Assembly (NCBI GenBank): GCA_016763875.1
Contig: JAESSZ010001152.1
Location: forward strand, 1-16,419
Reading direction: 5' to 3'
Source: Nannocystaceae bacterium
Lineage (GTDB): Bacteria > Myxococcota_A > Polyangia > Nannocystales > Nannocystaceae
Length of the DNA stretch: 16,419 nucleotides
Of the stretch, positions 14,468 through 16,419 are shown one piece after another. Each line of letters opens with the position of its first letter. Position 1 is the first letter of the stretch. The position numbers were made by a program, and so were the translations under genes. Under the pieces are notes generated by a model, which was not told where the DNA came from, made no database searches, and saw nothing but the letters and a program-made list of their open reading frames with translations.

Positions 14468-15622
14468 TCAGCGGACCTGCCGGCCGAGGTCTTTGGTCAG
14501 GTTCTTTTGGTGCGCCTCGAGCGTACCGCCACCGATCTCGAGCAACTTCGCGTCACGCCACAAGCGCTCGACCGGGAACTCGCGACAATAGCCGGCGCCG
14601 CCCATGACCTGCATTGCGAAATCAGCGACTTCCTTGCCCACGGGCGCGGCAAACAGCTTGGCGGCGTCCGAGCCCAGACGGTTGCGAATCTGCGGCCCGA
14701 TGCCCGCGGCGACGTTGTACACGAGGCACTTGGCGGCCTCGGTCTTGGCGTAACCATCGCCGATGTAACGCTGGATCTGGCCGAACTCCGCGATAGGGCT
14801 GCCAAAGGCACGACGCTCCTGACTGAAGCGCACCATGATCTCGACGCAACGGTCGGCGATGCCCACGCTCATTGCAGCCAACGTGATGCGCTCGATCTCG
14901 AGGTTGCGCATCATGTGCGTCAGCCCGTCACCTTCCTTGCCCACAAGATTGGCCTTGGGCACACGGCAGTCCTCGAAGATGAGTTCCGACATCGTCGAGC
15001 CCCGCATGCCGAGTTTGTCGATGTGGTTGGAGGTCGAAAAACCAGGGCAATCACGGTCCACGAGAAACGCGGTCAACCGGTCGCGCAACTTGGCGTAGAC
15101 CAAGAAACAGTGCCCTTCGCAGCCGTTGGTGATGTATGTCTTGGTCCCGTTGAGTACGTAGTGCTCACCGTCCGGCACCGCCGTCGTCGTCATCCCCATG
15201 ACATCGGTGCCCGCACCGGGCTCGGTCATGCCCATCCCGCCGATCCACTCCCCCGAAAGCACCTTGGGTAGGTAGCGGCCGCGCTGCTCCTCGTTGCTCG
15301 CGTGGTAGAAATTGTTGACGAACAACATCGAGTGCGCGAGGTAGGCGAGCGTGAAGCCCGGGTCGTACTTCGCCAACTCGTGGTGAACGATCACCGCCGC
15401 GACGGCATCCATGCCCGCGCCGCCGTCCGCCTCGCCCACGGTGATTCCCAGCAGACCGAGCTCACCGAGCTTCCGGAATAGCGCAACGTTGAGCACGCCC
15501 TTGTCGTCGTACTCAGCTGCCTGAGGGTCGACCTCGCGGCGACCGAACTCCGCGACCGTCCGGCGGAGCATCCCGTGCTCTTCGGAGGGGTTGAACAAAC
15601 GATCGTAGGCGCCGCCCTGCAT
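14468..15622 (-). CDS. Acyl-CoA dehydrogenase, isovaleryl/long-chain-like
   Basis: A 384-residue flavoprotein has full family length. It oxidises an acyl-CoA to the 2,3-enoyl-CoA, passing electrons to ETF. Seen are the N-terminal helical domain, the FAD/substrate beta domain with GMTEPGAGTDVMGM (about 131-144) and YVLNGTKTYITNG (about 155-167), and the C-terminal helical domain with RRAFGSPIAEFGQIQ and GGAGYCREFPVERLWRDAKL. The glutamate normally found in the IYEGTSEI motif is Gly365 (IGGGTLEA). Instead E244 in LEIERITLAA matches the catalytic position used by isovaleryl-CoA and long-chain dehydrogenases. The substrate is likely branched or long-chain, but cannot be fixed from sequence. Start ATG 15620-15622 has no clear ribosome site. 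Confidence 0.92.
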   Translation of the reverse strand: MQGGAYDRLFNPSEEHGMLRRTVAEFGRREVDPQAAEYDDKGVLNVALFRKLGELGLLGITVGEADGGAGMDAVAAVIVHHELAKYDPGFTLAYLAHSMLFVNNFYHASNEEQRGRYLPKVLSGEWIGGMGMTEPGAGTDVMGMTTTAVPDGEHYVLNGTKTYITNGCEGHCFLVYAKLRDRLTAFLVDRDCPGFSTSNHIDKLGMRGSTMSELIFEDCRVPKANLVGKEGDGLTHMMRNLEIERITLAAMSVGIADRCVEIMVRFSQERRAFGSPIAEFGQIQRYIGDGYAKTEAAKCLVYNVAAGIGPQIRNRLGSDAAKLFAAPVGKEVADFAMQVMGGAGYCREFPVERLWRDAKLLEIGGGTLEAHQKNLTKDLGRQVR

Positions 15623-15858
15623 CCGCGGAGATTAGGGCAAAGTCCTCGGTAGAGCACCGTCCGTCAACGACGGCTTTTCACACAAGCAACGCCTACGGCC
15701 CAATGACGGCCCGTATTCCCGGCAATTGACCGCCTCCGGCTGTCTATTTTCTGTGTCTGTTCCCGCGATGATTGGTGACTTTCTGACCGATACGCACGCG
15801 GCAAGCCGCCGCAAATCCGCGAGCCGACTCTGGCAGACTCCGTGCAGTGTACGGAGCC

Positions 15859-16419
15859 GTGATCGCCAAGCTCTCCCGTGACCGTCGTCGGCTAACTCCA
15901 GGACGCGCCGTGGCGGTGCTCGCCAGCGCCGCGTTGTCGGTGTCCTGCCAGCCCACACATCGCGGAGATTCCCCGGACGTCGCGCAACGACCGTTCGTCG
16001 CGGCGGCCGCGGGTGCCGTGGGCGAGGTGTTGGTGTTCCCACCCGACCCGCATTCGCAGCCGCGCGGGCCGTCGCCAACGGCGGTAAGCGGCGAGAGCAC
16101 GCCAGCCGATGACATTCAGTATCCCTCACTCAACGACGACGGAGCGTTCTCGCTGTCCGGTCGGGCGCTGTTGGTCTCGTTCCGGCGTCCCGTGGCAATC
16201 CCCGCCGACCCCACCGGCTCACTGGTCATCGACCCTCCGGTCGCGGGCAAGACCACCTGGCACAGCGATTGGTCCGTCACGTTCGAGGCCGACGAGCACT
16301 TCGACCCGGAACAACGCTACGCGTTGAACATCGGGCCGCTCACAGGCAAGGACGGCAAACCCATCGGAGCGGAGTTCACCGCAACGTTCACGGCTCGGCC
16401 GGAGCTGTCGATCGCTGGC
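15859..16419 (+). CDS. N-terminal part of an alpha-2-macroglobulin-like lipoprotein (runs off right edge)
   Basis: The frame is open from a TGA at 15784 to the window end. Possible starts are GTG 15847 and GTG 15859; the latter gives a basic n-region (IAKLSRDRRRLTPG), a hydrophobic stretch and a cysteine after LSVS, a slightly weak lipobox. After a Pro/Ser-rich linker comes an Ig-like (SbsA/Big_5-type) domain: ALLVSFRRPVAIP, then LVIDPPVAGKTTWHSDWSVTFEADEHFDPEQRY, then LNIGPLTGKDGKPIGAEFTATF. This arrangement begins bacterial alpha-2-macroglobulins, periplasmic protease traps often over 1,500 residues long. The thioester and bait region would lie outside the window, so the family call is an inference. 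It is divergent from the acyl-CoA dehydrogenase; the 236-nt gap shows no confident promoter. Confidence 0.6.
   Translation, partial: MIAKLSRDRRRLTPGRAVAVLASAALSVSCQPTHRGDSPDVAQRPFVAAAAGAVGEVLVFPPDPHSQPRGPSPTAVSGESTPADDIQYPSLNDDGAFSLSGRALLVSFRRPVAIPADPTGSLVIDPPVAGKTTWHSDWSVTFEADEHFDPEQRYALNIGPLTGKDGKPIGAEFTATFTARPELSIAG

Noticed and set aside
14258..15271. 337-codon plus-strand frame
   Set aside because: Antisense of the acyl-CoA dehydrogenase and Rieske genes, whose motifs are unambiguous.
15661..15677. Hairpin CCGTC-AAC-GACGG followed by CTTTTC, terminator-like on the plus strand
   Set aside because: No plus-strand gene precedes it and the stem is only five pairs; it lies in the leader of the minus-strand dehydrogenase gene.

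Overview
The window looks like chromosome of a GC-rich myxobacterium, most likely of the Nannocystaceae type (Nannocystis / Enhygromyxa / Plesiocystis relatives). This is inferred from three things. Third codon positions are strongly G/C throughout. There is a secreted lipoprotein with a Thr/Gly/Asp-rich tether and Cys-rich EC-D-DC motifs (13012-13875, minus). The right edge holds the start of a lipoprotein that looks like a bacterial alpha-2-macroglobulin. No rRNA, tRNA, CRISPR array, insertion sequence or phage gene was seen, and no intergenic stretch exceeds 300 bases.

Left part (1-4463), mostly minus strand. The C-terminal end of an unrecognised gene enters from the left edge and runs convergently into a leucine-dehydrogenase-like protein that has lost the catalytic residues of its family. 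Upstream of that is a MscS-family mechanosensitive channel gene cut in two by one in-frame TAG codon. Above it, a LysR-type regulator is divergent from a small four-helix DoxX-like membrane protein across a 53-nt gap that contains a dyad.

Middle (4517-10671). The DoxX-like gene is followed by a small STAS/SpoIIAA-like hypothetical protein. It converges with a DUF434-type gene, and the two stop codons share one CTAG. A long-chain acyl-CoA synthetase (bubblegum/FadD type) is followed 12 nt later by a FluC/CrcB fluoride channel with an unusual F-box. Two orphan genes come next: a single-pass membrane protein with an Ile4-Asp4 tract, and a secreted, possibly outer-membrane-barrel protein.

Right part (10852-16419). 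A full-length Rep/UvrD/PcrA-family helicase converges with the Cys-rich lipoprotein; a hairpin with a T tract on the minus strand separates them. Farther right, an acyl-CoA dehydrogenase with its catalytic glutamate in the isovaleryl/long-chain position is followed after 4 nt by a small Rieske ferredoxin-like protein, so the two probably form an operon. Divergent from these is the truncated alpha-2-macroglobulin-like gene at the right edge.

Most genes are housekeeping or lipid-metabolism functions mixed with lineage-specific secreted proteins. I do not see a defence or mobile system. The observations most worth following are the amber-split MscS gene, the catalytically dead leucine-dehydrogenase paralogue, the acyl-CoA dehydrogenase/Rieske pair, the FluC F-box change, and the orphan membrane protein.
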